Positions 46,204-63,943 of a stretch of DNA of 64,000 nt are shown piece by piece (the first letter of the stretch is position 1; each line of letters starts with the position of its first letter). The notes below the pieces were generated by a model, which worked only from the letters and a program-made list of their open reading frames with translations, searched no databases and was not told the origin of the DNA. This stretch comes from Rhodosalinus sediminis (GTDB lineage: Bacteria; Pseudomonadota; Alphaproteobacteria; Rhodobacterales; Rhodobacteraceae): assembly GCF_003385555.1 (NCBI RefSeq), contig NZ_QOHR01000005.1, forward strand, positions 130,709-194,708, given 5' to 3'. Position numbers and translations under genes: made by a program.

Positions 46204-48129
46204 ATGACACGCCCCGACACCCCGCTTCTCGACCGCGTCGCCGGCCCCGCCGATCTGAAGGGCCTGAGCGACCGGGCGCTTTCGCAACTCGCCGACGAAC
46301 TCCGGTCCGAGGTGATCTCGACCGTTTCCGAGACCGGCGGGCACCTGGGTTCCTCGCTCGGCGTCGTGGAGCTGACCGTGGCGATCCACGCCGTCTTCAA
46401 CACGCCGATGGACAAGCTGATCTGGGACGTGGGCCATCAGTGCTACGGCCACAAGATCCTGACCGGCCGGCGGGACCGCATCCGCACCCTGCGCCAGAAG
46501 GACGGTCTGTCGGGCTTCACCAAGCGCGCCGAGAGCGAGTTCGACCCCTTCGGCGCCGCGCATTCCTCGACCTCGATCTCCGCCGCGCTCGGCTTCGCCG
46601 TGGGCCGCGACATGGGCCAGCCGACGGGCGACGCGATCGCCGTGATCGGCGACGGCGCGATCTCGGCCGGCATGGCCTACGAGGCGCTCAACAACGCGGG
46701 TGCCGAGGGCCGGCGCCTCTTCGTGATCCTGAACGACAACGAGATGTCGATCGCGCCGCCGGTCGGCGCGATGTCGCAGTATCTCTCGCGGCTCTACGCC
46801 AACGAGCCGCTGGCGCGCATGCGCTCGCTCGCCGAGGGGTTCGAGGACGCGCTGCCCGGGCCGGTCCGCGAGGGCGCCAAGCGCGCGCGCCAGCTCGTCA
46901 CCGGGGCGAGCGGGCAGGGCACGCTCTTCGAGGAGCTCGGCTTCGAGTACATCGGCCCGATCGACGGCCACGACATGAGCCAGCTCCTGCCGGTGCTGCG
47001 CGCGGCGCGGGCGCGGGCGACGGGGCCGGTGCTCATCCACGCCTGCACCGTGAAGGGCAAGGGCTATGCCCCCGCCGAGAGCTCGGCCGACAAGTATCAC
47101 GGCGTCGCGAAGTTCGACGTGGCCACCGGCGCGCAGGCCAAGTCGAAGCCCGCCGCGCCGGCCTACACCGCCGTCTTCGGCGACGCGCTGACCGAGGCCG
47201 CGGCCCGCGATCCCAAGGTGGTCGCGATCACCGCCGCCATGCCCTCGGGCACCGGCGTGGACCGGATGGCGAAACGCTTCCCCAACCGCGTCTTCGACGC
47301 CGGCATCGCCGAGCAGCACGCGGTGACCTTCGCCGCCGGCCTCGCGGCGAGCGGCCTGCGCCCCTTCGCGGCGATCTATTCGACCTTCCTGCAGCGCGGC
47401 TACGACCAGGTCGTGCACGACGTGGCGCTTCAGGGCCTGCCCGTGCGCTTCGCCATCGACCGGGCGGGGCTCGTCGGCGCGGACGGGCCGACGCACGCGG
47501 GCGCCTTCGACATCGGCTACCTCGGCGCGCTGCCCGGCATGACGCTGATGGCCGCGGCCGACGAGGCGGAGCTCGTGCACATGGTCGCCACCGCGGCCGC
47601 GTTCGACGACGGGCCGATCGCCTTCCGCTATCCGCGCGGCAACGGCACGGGCGTCGAGATGCCCGAGCGGGGCGAGGTGCTCGAGATCGGCAAGGGCCGC
47701 GTGGTGCGCGAGGGCAGCGACCTCGCCCTCGTCTCCTACGGCGCGCATCTCGCGGAGGCGCTCGCCGCCGCCGAGGCATTGGAGGCCGAGGGGATCTCCG
47801 TCACCGTGGCCGACGCGCGCTTCGCCAAGCCGCTCGACGAGGAGCTGCTGATGCAACTGGCGCGCCACCACCGCGGCCTCGTCACGCTGGAGCAGGGCGC
47901 GGCGGGCGGCTTCGGCGCCTTCGTGATGCAGGCGCTCGCGCGGCGCGGGGCCTTCGACCGCGGGCTCGCGGTGCGCAACATCTGCCTGCCGGACCGCTAC
48001 ATCGATCAGGCGTCGCCCGCCGAGATGTACGCCGATGCGGGCATGAGCGCCGCCGACATCGCCGCCACCCTGCGCGAGATCGCCGGACAGGGTCAGGGCC
48101 GGGTGCTGCCCTTCAGCGTCACCGGCTGA
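46204..48129 (+). CDS. dxs: 1-deoxy-D-xylulose-5-phosphate synthase
   Basis: 641 residues. The thiamine diphosphate site is seen in [19 protein letters not shown], with [11 protein letters not shown] and [13 protein letters not shown] at the N-terminus and [15 protein letters not shown] in the pyrimidine domain. It makes the first intermediate of the MEP isoprenoid pathway from pyruvate and glyceraldehyde-3-phosphate. It follows puf, as in Rhodobacter, so isoprenoid supply for carotenoids and phytyl tails may rise with puf expression. A clear terminator follows. Confidence 0.96.
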   Translation: MTRPDTPLLDRVAGPADLKGLSDRALSQLADELRSEVISTVSETGGHLGSSLGVVELTVAIHAVFNTPMDKLIWDVGHQCYGHKILTGRRDRIRTLRQKDGLSGFTKRAESEFDPFGAAHSSTSISAALGFAVGRDMGQPTGDAIAVIGDGAISAGMAYEALNNAGAEGRRLFVILNDNEMSIAPPVGAMSQYLSRLYANEPLARMRSLAEGFEDALPGPVREGAKRARQLVTGASGQGTLFEELGFEYIGPIDGHDMSQLLPVLRAARARATGPVLIHACTVKGKGYAPAESSADKYHGVAKFDVATGAQAKSKPAAPAYTAVFGDALTEAAARDPKVVAITAAMPSGTGVDRMAKRFPNRVFDAGIAEQHAVTFAAGLAASGLRPFAAIYSTFLQRGYDQVVHDVALQGLPVRFAIDRAGLVGADGPTHAGAFDIGYLGALPGMTLMAAADEAELVHMVATAAAFDDGPIAFRYPRGNGTGVEMPERGEVLEIGKGRVVREGSDLALVSYGAHLAEALAAAEALEAEGISVTVADARFAKPLDEELLMQLARHHRGLVTLEQGAAGGFGAFVMQALARRGAFDRGLAVRNICLPDRYIDQASPAEMYADAGMSAADIAATLREIAGQGQGRVLPFSVTG

Positions 48130-48153
48130 GCCTCGGCTCAGGCGACGGATCGG

Positions 48154-48182
48154 CGCCCGCCTCCCTCGGAGGCGGGCGTTTT
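48154..48182 (+). terminator. Rho-independent terminator of dxs
   Basis: Eleven-base stem CGCCCGCCTCC / GGAGGCGGGCG with loop CTC, then TTTT. It lies 25 bases after the dxs stop. Confidence 0.88.
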
Positions 48183-48271
48183 CGCGTGCCGCCGGCTCGT
48201 CGCGCCCGCGCGGGCGCTCCTCGCTGCGTCGGGCGGCCGCCGCGCCCGGACGGGGTTCGCCCGAACGACGA

Positions 48272-48300
48272 CCGCCGCGCCCCGGGTGGGGACGCGGCGG
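48272..48300. terminator. GC-rich hairpin in the dxs-hemA convergent gap
   Basis: CCGCCGCG / CGCGGCGG with an inner CCCC/GGGG stem, a four-base loop and one bulged A. It lies 39 bases past the hemA stop on the minus strand. A second small dyad (GGGCCC-GTCA-GGGCCC) is at 48309-48324. These may help end the hemA transcript; neither has a T-run. Confidence 0.45.
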
Positions 48301-48338
48301 TGCGAAGAGGGCCCGTCAGGGCCCGATGAGCGCGCGGC

Positions 48339-49553
48339 TCAGGCGACCTCGTGGGCGATGGCGCACTGCTTCCAGAGCACGGTGAGCGCGTTGATCAGGT
48401 GGTCGATGTCCGCGTCCGTGTGCCAGGGCGAGGGGGTGAAGCGCAGCCGCTCGGTGCCCTTCGGCACCGTCGGATAATTGATCGGCTGCACGTAGATCCC
48501 GTAGTCGCGCATCAGGATGTCGGCGATCATCCGGCATTTCACCGGGTCCTTGATCATCACGGGGATGATGTGGCTCGGGTTCGGCAGATGCGGGATACCC
48601 GCGCGGTCGAGCCCGGCACGCAGCCGCGCCACGTTCTGCCGCTGCGCCTGCCGCTCGGCGTCGGACTCCTTGAGATAGGCGATCGAGGCCTGCGCGGCGG
48701 CCGCCACCGCGGGGGGCAGGGCGGTCGTGAAGATGAACCCGCTGGCGAAGCTCCGCACGAAGTCGCAGAGCGCCGCCGAGCCGGTGATGTAGCCGCCGAC
48801 CACGCCGTAGGCCTTGCCGAGCGTCCCTTCGATCAGGGTGATGCGGTGGGCCAGCCCGCGCTCTTCCGAGACGCCGCCGCCGCGGGGGCCGTAGAGGCCC
48901 ACGGCGTGCACCTCGTCGAGGTAGGTCATCGCGCCGTGTTTCTCGGCGACCTCGACGATCTCCTCCATCGGGCAGATGTCGCCGTCCATCGAGTAGACCG
49001 ATTCGAAGGCCACGATCTTCGGCGCGTTGGCCGGCAGCGCGGAGAGCTTCGCGTCGAGGTCCTCGGGGTCGTTGTGCTTCCAGATGACCTTCTTCGCGCG
49101 GGAGTGGCGGATGCCCTCGATCATGCTGGCGTGGTTCAGCTCGTCCGAGAGGATCACCGCGTCCGAGAGCCGCCCGCCCAGCGTCGAGAGCGCCGCCCAG
49201 TTCGAGACGTAGCCCGAGGTGAAGAGGAGCGCGCCCTCCTTGCCGTGCAGGTCGGCAAGCTCGCGCTCGAGCGCGACGTGGTGCGCGTTGGTGCCCGAGA
49301 TGTTACGCGTGCCGCCGGCGCCCGCGCCGCAGCTGTCGATCACCTCCTTCATGCGCTCGGTGACCACCGGGTGCTGGCCCATGCCGAGGTAGTCGTTCGA
49401 GCACCAGACCGTGACCTCGGCCGGGGCGTCGTCGTCGTGGTTGCGCGCGCGGGGAAAGCGCCCGCACTGCCGCTCGAGATTGGCGAAGCGGCGATAGTTG
49501 CCCTCTTGCCTCAGGGCGTCGAGCTGGGTCTCGAACAGCGCTTCAAAGTCCAT
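48339..49553 (-). CDS. hemA: 5-aminolevulinate synthase
   Basis: 404 residues from the ATG at 49553 ([20 protein letters not shown]). Family landmarks are [40 protein letters not shown] and the PLP lysine in [14 protein letters not shown] at about residue 246. It condenses glycine and succinyl-CoA to 5-aminolevulinate (C4 pathway), the entry to haem and bacteriochlorophyll. Its start overlaps the puhE 3' end by 11 bases; it is the last gene of the bchF-hemA run. Confidence 0.96.
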   Translation of the reverse strand: MDFEALFETQLDALRQEGNYRRFANLERQCGRFPRARNHDDDAPAEVTVWCSNDYLGMGQHPVVTERMKEVIDSCGAGAGGTRNISGTNAHHVALERELADLHGKEGALLFTSGYVSNWAALSTLGGRLSDAVILSDELNHASMIEGIRHSRAKKVIWKHNDPEDLDAKLSALPANAPKIVAFESVYSMDGDICPMEEIVEVAEKHGAMTYLDEVHAVGLYGPRGGGVSEERGLAHRITLIEGTLGKAYGVVGGYITGSAALCDFVRSFASGFIFTTALPPAVAAAAQASIAYLKESDAERQAQRQNVARLRAGLDRAGIPHLPNPSHIIPVMIKDPVKCRMIADILMRDYGIYVQPINYPTVPKGTERLRFTPSPWHTDADIDHLINALTVLWKQCAIAHEVA

Positions 49554-50364
49554 GAGCGTCCTCCGGTCCGTAAGTCGTTGTCTTGGGCGCACGGCGACGC
49601 TCGGGGAGCATCCAGCGCCAGAGTTTCGCGTCCTGCCACGGGATCACCATGAGCCAGTGCTCCAGCAGCGCGAGCGCGGTGAGGGCGGCCAGCAGCGAAA
49701 AGCCCACCGTGGCCGAGGCGGTGTCGGCGGAGATCAGCCGCTCGACCCAGCAGGCGGTGGCGGCGGTCAGCGCCGAGACCGAGAGCGGGAAGAGCCGGTT
49801 GAGCCGGCCGGTGCGGAAATGGCTCGGCAGATGCGCGAGCGCGTCGGGGATGAACTCCAGATTGATCTTGGGCACCCCGTAGAAGAGATTGAGCTTGGCC
49901 GAGATGCGCGCGCCGAAGAGCACCGCGAAGGTCCAGAGCCCGAAGAGGTTCTCCGCCCCCCAGCCGGTGAGCGCCATGGCGATCAGGAGCGCGGCGAGCA
50001 GCATCTCGTGATAGGCGACGGTGCCCCAGGCGCGCAGGAAGCGCTCGCCCTCGCCGACGCCCGGCGGGCAGGGGCGGGCCGCCGGCCCGGTGATCCGCCC
50101 GGTCAGGAAGGCGAGCTCGACCCAGCCCCAGACCGCGAGCGCCGAGAGGAAGGCGCCGTAGACCGCCGCCGTGCCGGTGCCGTCGAGGGTGGCGTGGTAG
50201 CCCCAGAGCCCCGCCGCCAGCAGCGGCAGGGTCCAAAGCACGGCCGCGGTGTTGGCCCGCGGCCCGCGCCGGTCGGCGAAGCGGACGAGGGCGAGGATCG
50301 CCCCGGTGGAGAACCACCAGGCGAAGAGCGCGACGAGCGCCGCGATCCAGCCCGAGGCGGCCAT
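49543..50364 (-). CDS. puhE: Photosynthetic complex assembly protein PuhE
   Basis: 273 residues with about seven hydrophobic helices. It begins [20 protein letters not shown] and contains a [18 protein letters not shown] loop typical of the DUF3623/PuhE family. Its location between acsF and hemA is the same as in Rhodobacter. PuhE affects reaction-centre assembly; the mechanism is unknown. Its ATG shares one base with the acsF stop (TGATG). The longer frame to 50469 runs into acsF and is not used. Confidence 0.85.
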   Translation of the reverse strand: MAASGWIAALVALFAWWFSTGAILALVRFADRRGPRANTAAVLWTLPLLAAGLWGYHATLDGTGTAAVYGAFLSALAVWGWVELAFLTGRITGPAARPCPPGVGEGERFLRAWGTVAYHEMLLAALLIAMALTGWGAENLFGLWTFAVLFGARISAKLNLFYGVPKINLEFIPDALAHLPSHFRTGRLNRLFPLSVSALTAATACWVERLISADTASATVGFSLLAALTALALLEHWLMVIPWQDAKLWRWMLPERRRAPKTTTYGPEDAHGL

Positions 50365-51500
50365 CAGTAGACGGGCTCCAGGCGCGGGCTGTCGGGCACC
50401 TGATGCGTCTTCGCCGGGATCGTGTAGAGCGCCGCGAAGGTCATCGCGGCGCGCGCGCTGTTCGTCCACTGCTTGAGCTTGCCGCCGACGCCGCCCTGTT
50501 TCTTGCCCTCGGCGATGCCGACGTTCGCCCGGTGCAGCCGCTCGAGGTTGCGCTGCCAGCGCGGGTTGTCGATGTCGAGCGTGATCGGGAAGATCTGCTT
50601 TGAGAGCTCGCTCGTCTTGGTGAAGACCTCCCGCGCGTACCAGTCGGGGTCCACCCCGATCGCATTGTGGAAGGCCGGGCGCTGGTGGTCACGGACGTAC
50701 ATCGTCGCGAAGACCGCCGTCAGGAAGAACTTGATCCAGAGCACGTTGACGCCGCTCGTCAGCTTCGGGTCGGTCTTCATCAGGAGGGCGAAGGCCTCGC
50801 CGTGGCTGAACTCGTCGTTGCACCACTCGCGGAACCACTTGAAGATCGGGTGGAAGCGGTGCTCCGGATGCTTCTCGAAGTGGCGGTAGATCGTGATGTA
50901 GCGCGCGTAGCCGATCTTCTCCGAGAGATAGGTGGCGTAGTAGATGAACTTCGGCCGGAAGAAGGTGTACTTCTTCTTCTGCGTCAGGAACCCGAGGTTC
51001 ACGGCCACGCCCGCCTCGCGCAGGGCGTCGTTGATGAAGCCGGCGTGCCGCGCCTCGTCCCGCGCCATGAGCTGGAAGAGCTGCGTGATGTCCTTGTTGT
51101 GGCCGCGCCGCTTCATCTCCTTGTAGAGGACGCAGCCCGAGAACTCGGCGGTGCAGGAGCTGATGAGGAAGTCGATGAATTCCTTTTTCAGCTTGGGGTC
51201 CATCCCCTCCCAGTCGACGTGGTCCCAGGACTCGTCCTTCTTGAAGTGGCCCTTGTTCGGGTCCGCCTCCATCTGCGCGATGAGCCGGTCCCAGTCCTCG
51301 CGCACCGGGCTGACGTCGATGGCGTCGAGCTCGTCGAAGTCGGTGGTGTAGAAGCGCGGCGTCAGCAGGGTGTTCTGCATCGCCGTGTCGGTGGCCGACT
51401 TGCTGTCGAACTTCGCCTGCTCCTCCTGGATCGCGATGCCTTCCTCGGCGGTGGTCGCGTCGGCGGAGTGCTTGGGCATCTGGCGTGTGGGGGCGTTCAT
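50364..51500 (-). CDS. acsF: Oxygen-dependent Mg-protoporphyrin IX monomethyl ester cyclase
   Basis: 378 residues. Di-iron ligands are in the pair of motifs MARDEARHAGF and WCNDEFSHGEAF, with a CTAEFSGCVLYKEMKRRG helix before them. It forms the isocyclic ring with O2. Its start overlaps the upstream bciE stop by four bases (ATGA). Presence of this aerobic enzyme indicates bacteriochlorophyll synthesis with oxygen; the anaerobic bchE is not in the window. Confidence 0.95.
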   Translation of the reverse strand: MNAPTRQMPKHSADATTAEEGIAIQEEQAKFDSKSATDTAMQNTLLTPRFYTTDFDELDAIDVSPVREDWDRLIAQMEADPNKGHFKKDESWDHVDWEGMDPKLKKEFIDFLISSCTAEFSGCVLYKEMKRRGHNKDITQLFQLMARDEARHAGFINDALREAGVAVNLGFLTQKKKYTFFRPKFIYYATYLSEKIGYARYITIYRHFEKHPEHRFHPIFKWFREWCNDEFSHGEAFALLMKTDPKLTSGVNVLWIKFFLTAVFATMYVRDHQRPAFHNAIGVDPDWYAREVFTKTSELSKQIFPITLDIDNPRWQRNLERLHRANVGIAEGKKQGGVGGKLKQWTNSARAAMTFAALYTIPAKTHQVPDSPRLEPVY

Positions 51501-51793
51501 AGGTCCACCTCCTCGGAGAACGAGAATTCGCAGAGCTCCATCACCTCGACGTCGCCCGTCAGGCGCGTCCAGAGCCGTTCGAGACCGGAGGCGCGGACGA
51601 TGATCGCCTCGCGGTCCTCGGTCACGATCTCGCCGAAGGGGGCCATGATCTCGGGGCCCTTCACCTTCACCTCGTCGCCGGGGTGGACGACCGCCCCGTT
51701 GTTGAAGCGCACATGCGCGTGGAGGCTTTCGAACCTGTGGCTCACCTCCACCGTGCAGGGCGCGTGTTCGATCTCTCGCGTCAGAAGTCCCAT
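51497..51793 (-). CDS. bciE: Auxiliary subunit of the oxygen-dependent cyclase (BciE-like)
   Basis: 98 residues, MGLLTREIEHAPCTVEVSHR at the start. It is soluble, mostly beta-strand, with a VHPGDEVKVKGPEI turn and an acidic end. In Rhodobacter sphaeroides the small gene directly upstream of acsF encodes BciE, needed for activity of the alphaproteobacterial AcsF class. Identification rests on position, size and the four-base overlap with acsF. It lies 17 bases after puhC. Confidence 0.75.
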   Translation of the reverse strand: MGLLTREIEHAPCTVEVSHRFESLHAHVRFNNGAVVHPGDEVKVKGPEIMAPFGEIVTEDREAIIVRASGLERLWTRLTGDVEVMELCEFSFSEEVDL

Positions 51794-51810
51794 GTCTCGG
51801 TTCCCTTTCG

Positions 51811-52278
51811 TCACTTCAGCAGAAGCTTGGCGAAGGCTTCCGCGTTGTCCCGACCGAACCCCATCAGGTCTGCTCCCCACCCGGTGGAGGGATCGTGGAC
51901 GGAAAAGCGCCCGTTCTCGTGGCGCCGCAGTTCGACGGGGCCGTCGAGGGCCACGCCGTGCTTGGTGCGCTCGCGGTGGAGCACACGGTAGACGCCGGAC
52001 ACGAAGCCGCCCTCCTCGGGCGACAGGTCGGCGATGATGGTCCCGTCGGCGGCGCGCACCGTGGCGGCGCCGGACATGTCGCCCTCGAGGTGGAGCATGC
52101 GGGCATGCGTCACCGGGCTCTCGGGCGGGGTCGAGGTGACGGGACGGCCCGTCCAGACCGCGATCGAGACGATCACGAGGACGGCCATGACGAGCCCGAA
52201 CATCGCGCGCACCAGCACGACGGGAACGATCCGGTGTTCCGGCGTGTAGGTGCGCGGCGGGCGGGCGGTCTGCGACAT
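51811..52278 (-). CDS. puhC: Photosynthetic complex assembly protein PuhC
   Basis: 155 residues. A short cytoplasmic N-terminus, a single transmembrane helix (MFGLVMAVLVIVSIAVWTG) and a periplasmic beta-rich domain ending GFGRDNAEAFAKLLLK, where the RDNAEAFAKLL helix is typical of PuhC. In Rhodobacter capsulatus PuhC helps organise the LH1-reaction centre core. It lies between puhB and bciE, 29 bases after the puhB stop. Confidence 0.88.
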   Translation of the reverse strand: MSQTARPPRTYTPEHRIVPVVLVRAMFGLVMAVLVIVSIAVWTGRPVTSTPPESPVTHARMLHLEGDMSGAATVRAADGTIIADLSPEEGGFVSGVYRVLHRERTKHGVALDGPVELRRHENGRFSVHDPSTGWGADLMGFGRDNAEAFAKLLLK

Positions 52279-52307
52279 CTTTCTGTCTCCTCCCCTGGCT
52301 TACGGTG

Positions 52308-52943
52308 TCATTCGGCGGCCACGCCGGCAACCGGCGCGTCGGCGCGGGCCACCTGCGGCTCGGCCACGCGGGTCTCGGCGGCCTCTGCGAGGATCCCCGC
52401 GACGCGCTCGGCGTCGGGGATGCAGCGCAGCGCCGGCTCGGGATTGCGCAGGTGCCACGGCCGGACGTGCGGCCAGAGCACCAGGTAGCTGAACCGCGTC
52501 TCGCCCATCAGCTCCAGCGCGATCGTGCCCGTGCCGCGCCGGCGCAGGTCGAGGTTGGCGTTGGCGATCTGCGTGTAGGGCAGGTTGAGCGTCACGGTGA
52601 GCGCCGCGCCCACGCGCATCGCCACCCGGCGGTTGGTGATCGTGTAGACCGTCGCCCGCGCCTGCACCCATGCGACGATGGCGAGCAGGGCGCAGACGAT
52701 CAGCCCCATGACGATGAAGGGCGTCGAGATCGCCACCGCCTGCGCGAACGGCATCAGGTCGATGGCGGCGACCAGACGCCATGCCGCGAGCAGGACGAAA
52801 TAGCCCATCACCCACTTCAGGTTCATCGACTCGAGGGCGAGCGCCCAGGCGTCGGGGCGGCCCTGCCAGAGGATGCGCTCGCCCTCGGGCGGCGTCTCGG
52901 GCAGGCCCTTGACGGGTTCGAATGCGAAATCGTCGTGCGACAT
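52308..52943 (-). CDS. puhB: Photosynthetic complex assembly protein PuhB
   Basis: 211 residues. The N-terminal FEPVKGLPETPPEGERILWQ motif is a PuhB signature, followed by two or three hydrophobic helices and a bacterial PH-like domain (YTITNRRVAMRVGAALTVTL). It is a reaction-centre assembly factor in the inner membrane. It is 19 bases downstream of puhA. Confidence 0.92.
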   Translation of the reverse strand: MSHDDFAFEPVKGLPETPPEGERILWQGRPDAWALALESMNLKWVMGYFVLLAAWRLVAAIDLMPFAQAVAISTPFIVMGLIVCALLAIVAWVQARATVYTITNRRVAMRVGAALTVTLNLPYTQIANANLDLRRRGTGTIALELMGETRFSYLVLWPHVRPWHLRNPEPALRCIPDAERVAGILAEAAETRVAEPQVARADAPVAGVAAE

Positions 52944-52962
52944 GGCGTCGGGTCCTTTCCGG

Positions 52963-53733
52963 TCAGAGTTGCGGCTCGAGCCGCTCCTCGTCGGCGTAGA
53001 TCACGCCGCCGGCGTAGTAGGCGGCGATCTTGTCCTCCTCGAGCAGGGTCACCTGCCGCGGCGAGGCGTGCACCGGCACGTTGGCGAAGTGCTTGGCGTA
53101 GATCGTGCGGATCTTGACGTGGTCGCGCTTGATCACCGCCAGCGTCATCGGCACGAGGCGCTTGCCCTCGCCCCACTCGGGGTCGAGCTGATATTCGATG
53201 AAGCGCACGAGCTGCTCGGGCTCGTCGATCCACATGTCGGTCACCGTGCCGACCACGACCTTGTCGCCCGACATCACCGGCAGACCGCGCGGATCGCGGC
53301 CCGCGGCGACGTGGAAGTTCTCGGTCGCCGCCATCGGCACGATCTTCGGGTGGCCGTGGCCGTCAAGCTCGGGCACGTCGCGGCGGTTCACCCAGGCCGC
53401 GGGGCCGATGCCGTCGACCAGCGGATCGCCCGTCGGCACGAAGGGATAGCCGCGCACCGGCTGCGTCTGCTCCATCGCGAGGTCCTCGCGCTCCTGCACC
53501 TGCTGCGAGGGATAGGAAACCTCGCCGCGGCCGTGCGCGAGCTTGAAGGTCTTGTCCTCGGGCAGGGGGAAGACGCTCGGCGTGGGCGCCGGATTGCCCT
53601 GCTCGTCCTCGAGCGGATAGCCCTCGCGCATGTTCTCGCGCTGGAGGTAGACGACCAGCCCCGCGAAGAAGAGGTAGAAGAGCCAGAGCGAGAGGCTGGC
53701 AAGATCGAATTGTCCGAAGAAGGTCTCAGTCAT
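52963..53733 (-). CDS. puhA: Photosynthetic reaction centre subunit H
   Basis: 256 residues. It has one transmembrane helix at the N-terminus (LASLSLWLFYLFFAGLVVYL, about residues 11-30), then QRENMREGYPLE and a cytoplasmic PRC-barrel domain with GTVTDMWIDEPEQLVRFIEY. It caps the L/M core and helps proton transfer to the quinone. It lies 30 bases after lhaA. Confidence 0.97.
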   Translation of the reverse strand: MTETFFGQFDLASLSLWLFYLFFAGLVVYLQRENMREGYPLEDEQGNPAPTPSVFPLPEDKTFKLAHGRGEVSYPSQQVQEREDLAMEQTQPVRGYPFVPTGDPLVDGIGPAAWVNRRDVPELDGHGHPKIVPMAATENFHVAAGRDPRGLPVMSGDKVVVGTVTDMWIDEPEQLVRFIEYQLDPEWGEGKRLVPMTLAVIKRDHVKIRTIYAKHFANVPVHASPRQVTLLEEDKIAAYYAGGVIYADEERLEPQL

Positions 53734-53763
53734 TGGTCTTTCCTTTCGAGAGACGGACGGCGG

Positions 53764-55206
53764 TCATGTCGGCATCTCCGCGAGGCCGAAGCGATGCTGC
53801 TCCGGGTCGCGCCGCGCGGGGCCGGCGGCATGCTTCACGAGCGGGCCGATCGCCACGAGAGTGACGAAGAGAAGCCCGATCTCCAGGTGGTAGACGAAGG
53901 AATATCCGGTCGCCGGGTCGTTCAGCGCCTCGCCGAGGCGGCCCGACAGCGCGGCATGGTTGACGAGGTCGCGCAGCCCGCCGCCGAGCGCGATGGCGAG
54001 GCCCGCGGCGGTGGCCTGCGCCGCGCCCCACGCGCCGAGCGCGAGGCCCCGGCCCGCCGCGCCCTCGGCCGGCATGGTCATCGCCGCGGTCAGTGTGGCG
54101 ACCGCGAAGAGCCCGCCGCCGAAGCCGATCAGCGCCGCGCCGAGGAAGAAGACCGCGCCGGAGCCCATCGGCGCCGCGAAGATCACCGTGGAAAAGGCGG
54201 CGACCCCGATCAGCACGCCCATCGCCGCCATGCGGTAGGCGTTCGAGCCGCGCGCCAGAAGCCGCGCGGCCAGCGCGAAGGACAGGAGCGCGCCGCCGGC
54301 CCAGGTCGCGGTCAGCAGCGTCGTCGCCGAGACCGACAGCCCGAGGATCTCGCCGCCGTAGGGCTCCAGCAGCACGTCCTGCATGTTGAAGGCCATGGTC
54401 CCGAGGAACACCACGGCCAGCAGCCGCCCCGCCGTGCCGCCCGCGGCCAGATCGGACCAGGCGTCGCGGAAGCGCGGGCGCGGCGCCGCGCGCTCCTCGC
54501 GCGACATCGGGCGGATCTTCTCCTGCTTCCAGAGCGCGACGAGGTTCAGCAGGATACCGGCGAGCGCCACGCCCTGCACCACGCGTACCAGCGTGAAGGG
54601 CGCGAAATCCCGCAGCAGCCAGCCGACGACGATCGCCGAGCCGCCCATGCCGATCAGGTACATCACGTAGAGCAGCGCGACGACGCGCGGGCGGGTCTCC
54701 TCCGTCGCGCGGTCCGCGGCGAGCGCGAGGCCCGCGGTCTGCGTCATGTGCATCCCGAGCCCGGCCATAAGGAAGGCCACCGCGGCGAGCGCCTCGCCGG
54801 CCCACCAGGGCCCGACCGCCTGCTGCCCGCCCAGCACGAGGATCGCGAAGGGCATCACGGCGAGCCCGCCCATCTGCCAGAGCGAGCCGAACCACAGGTA
54901 GGGCACCCGCCGCCAGCCGAGCGCGCTCTTGTGCGTGTCCGAGCGGAAGCCCAGCAGCGCCCGGAAGGGCGCGACCAGCACCGGCAGCGCGATCATCGCC
55001 GCCACGATCAGCGCGGGCACCGAAAGCTCCACGATCATCACGCGGTTCAGCGTGCCGAGCAGCATGACCATCGCCATGCCGACCGAGACCTGAAAGAGCG
55101 ACAGCCGCAGAAGCTGGCTCAGCGGCAGACCCTCGCTCGCGGCGTCCGCGAAGGGCAGGATCTGCGTGGTGAACCGCGCGAGCGGACGGAGACGCCAGAG
55201 ACTCAT
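53764..55206 (-). CDS. lhaA: LhaA, LH1 assembly protein of the PucC/MFS-like family
   Basis: 480 residues with about twelve transmembrane helices. RVMIVELSVPALIVAAMIAL and FRSDTHKSALGWRRVPYLWF are hallmarks of the bacteriochlorophyll delivery (BCD) family that includes LhaA and PucC. LhaA is needed for LH1 assembly. Its start overlaps the bchM stop by four bases; puhA follows. The position between bchM and puhA distinguishes it from PucC. Confidence 0.92.
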   Translation of the reverse strand: MSLWRLRPLARFTTQILPFADAASEGLPLSQLLRLSLFQVSVGMAMVMLLGTLNRVMIVELSVPALIVAAMIALPVLVAPFRALLGFRSDTHKSALGWRRVPYLWFGSLWQMGGLAVMPFAILVLGGQQAVGPWWAGEALAAVAFLMAGLGMHMTQTAGLALAADRATEETRPRVVALLYVMYLIGMGGSAIVVGWLLRDFAPFTLVRVVQGVALAGILLNLVALWKQEKIRPMSREERAAPRPRFRDAWSDLAAGGTAGRLLAVVFLGTMAFNMQDVLLEPYGGEILGLSVSATTLLTATWAGGALLSFALAARLLARGSNAYRMAAMGVLIGVAAFSTVIFAAPMGSGAVFFLGAALIGFGGGLFAVATLTAAMTMPAEGAAGRGLALGAWGAAQATAAGLAIALGGGLRDLVNHAALSGRLGEALNDPATGYSFVYHLEIGLLFVTLVAIGPLVKHAAGPARRDPEQHRFGLAEMPT

Positions 55207-55882
55207 CGCGACACCTCCAGCGCCTGCGAGATGTAGAAGCCTTCCGCGACCCGCTCGAGCACGCGGAGCCGCCCCGGCGCGCCCGCCTCGCGGAGCGCGC
55301 GGGCGAGGCGCTCGGGCGCATGCGGCACCATGGTGGGCGAGCGGTCCGAGCGCGGGAAGAGCCGACCCGCCTGCCACATCGCCATCAGGAGCGGCGTGCG
55401 CGGCGCGACGGTGAAGACGACCCGCCCCTCGGTGCGCCGCGCCAGCCCGTCGAGCGCGCGGGCGAGATCCGGCAGGCGGTAGTAGATCAGGCTGTCCATC
55501 GCCACGACGTGGTCGAAGCGCCCGCGCGCGGGATCGAGCATGTCGCCCGCGGCGAAGGTCACGCGGCCCCGGCAGCCCTCGGGCAGCCGCGCCTCGGCGA
55601 TCTTCACGAGGCTGGGCGAGATGTCCACCGCCACGACCTCCGCGCCGCGCAGGGCGAGCTCGGCCGTCATCGGTCCCGCCCCGCAGCCCGCGTCGAGCAC
55701 CCGCATGCCGCTCAGGTCCTCGCCCAGCCGGCCGAGGATCTGCGCGCGCATCGCCTCCCGCCCCCGGCGCACCGTCTCGCGGATCTTCGAGACGGGCGCG
55801 TCCGAGGTCAGCCGCTCCCAGGTGCGGGTCGCGGTCTTGTCGAAATAGGTCTCGACGCGGGAGAGGGTGCTCTCGTAGCTCA

Positions 55883-55883
<1 letters not shown>
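55203..55883 (-). CDS. bchM: Mg-protoporphyrin IX O-methyltransferase
   Basis: 226 residues. The SAM-binding motif is VLDAGCGAGPMTAELALRGA, with the YFDKTATRTWERLTSDAPVS N-terminal segment characteristic of BchM and DHVVAMDSLIYYR later. It methylates the C13 propionate after Mg insertion. It overlaps bchL by one base (TGATG) and lhaA by four. Confidence 0.95.
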
Positions 55884-63943
<8,060 letters not shown>

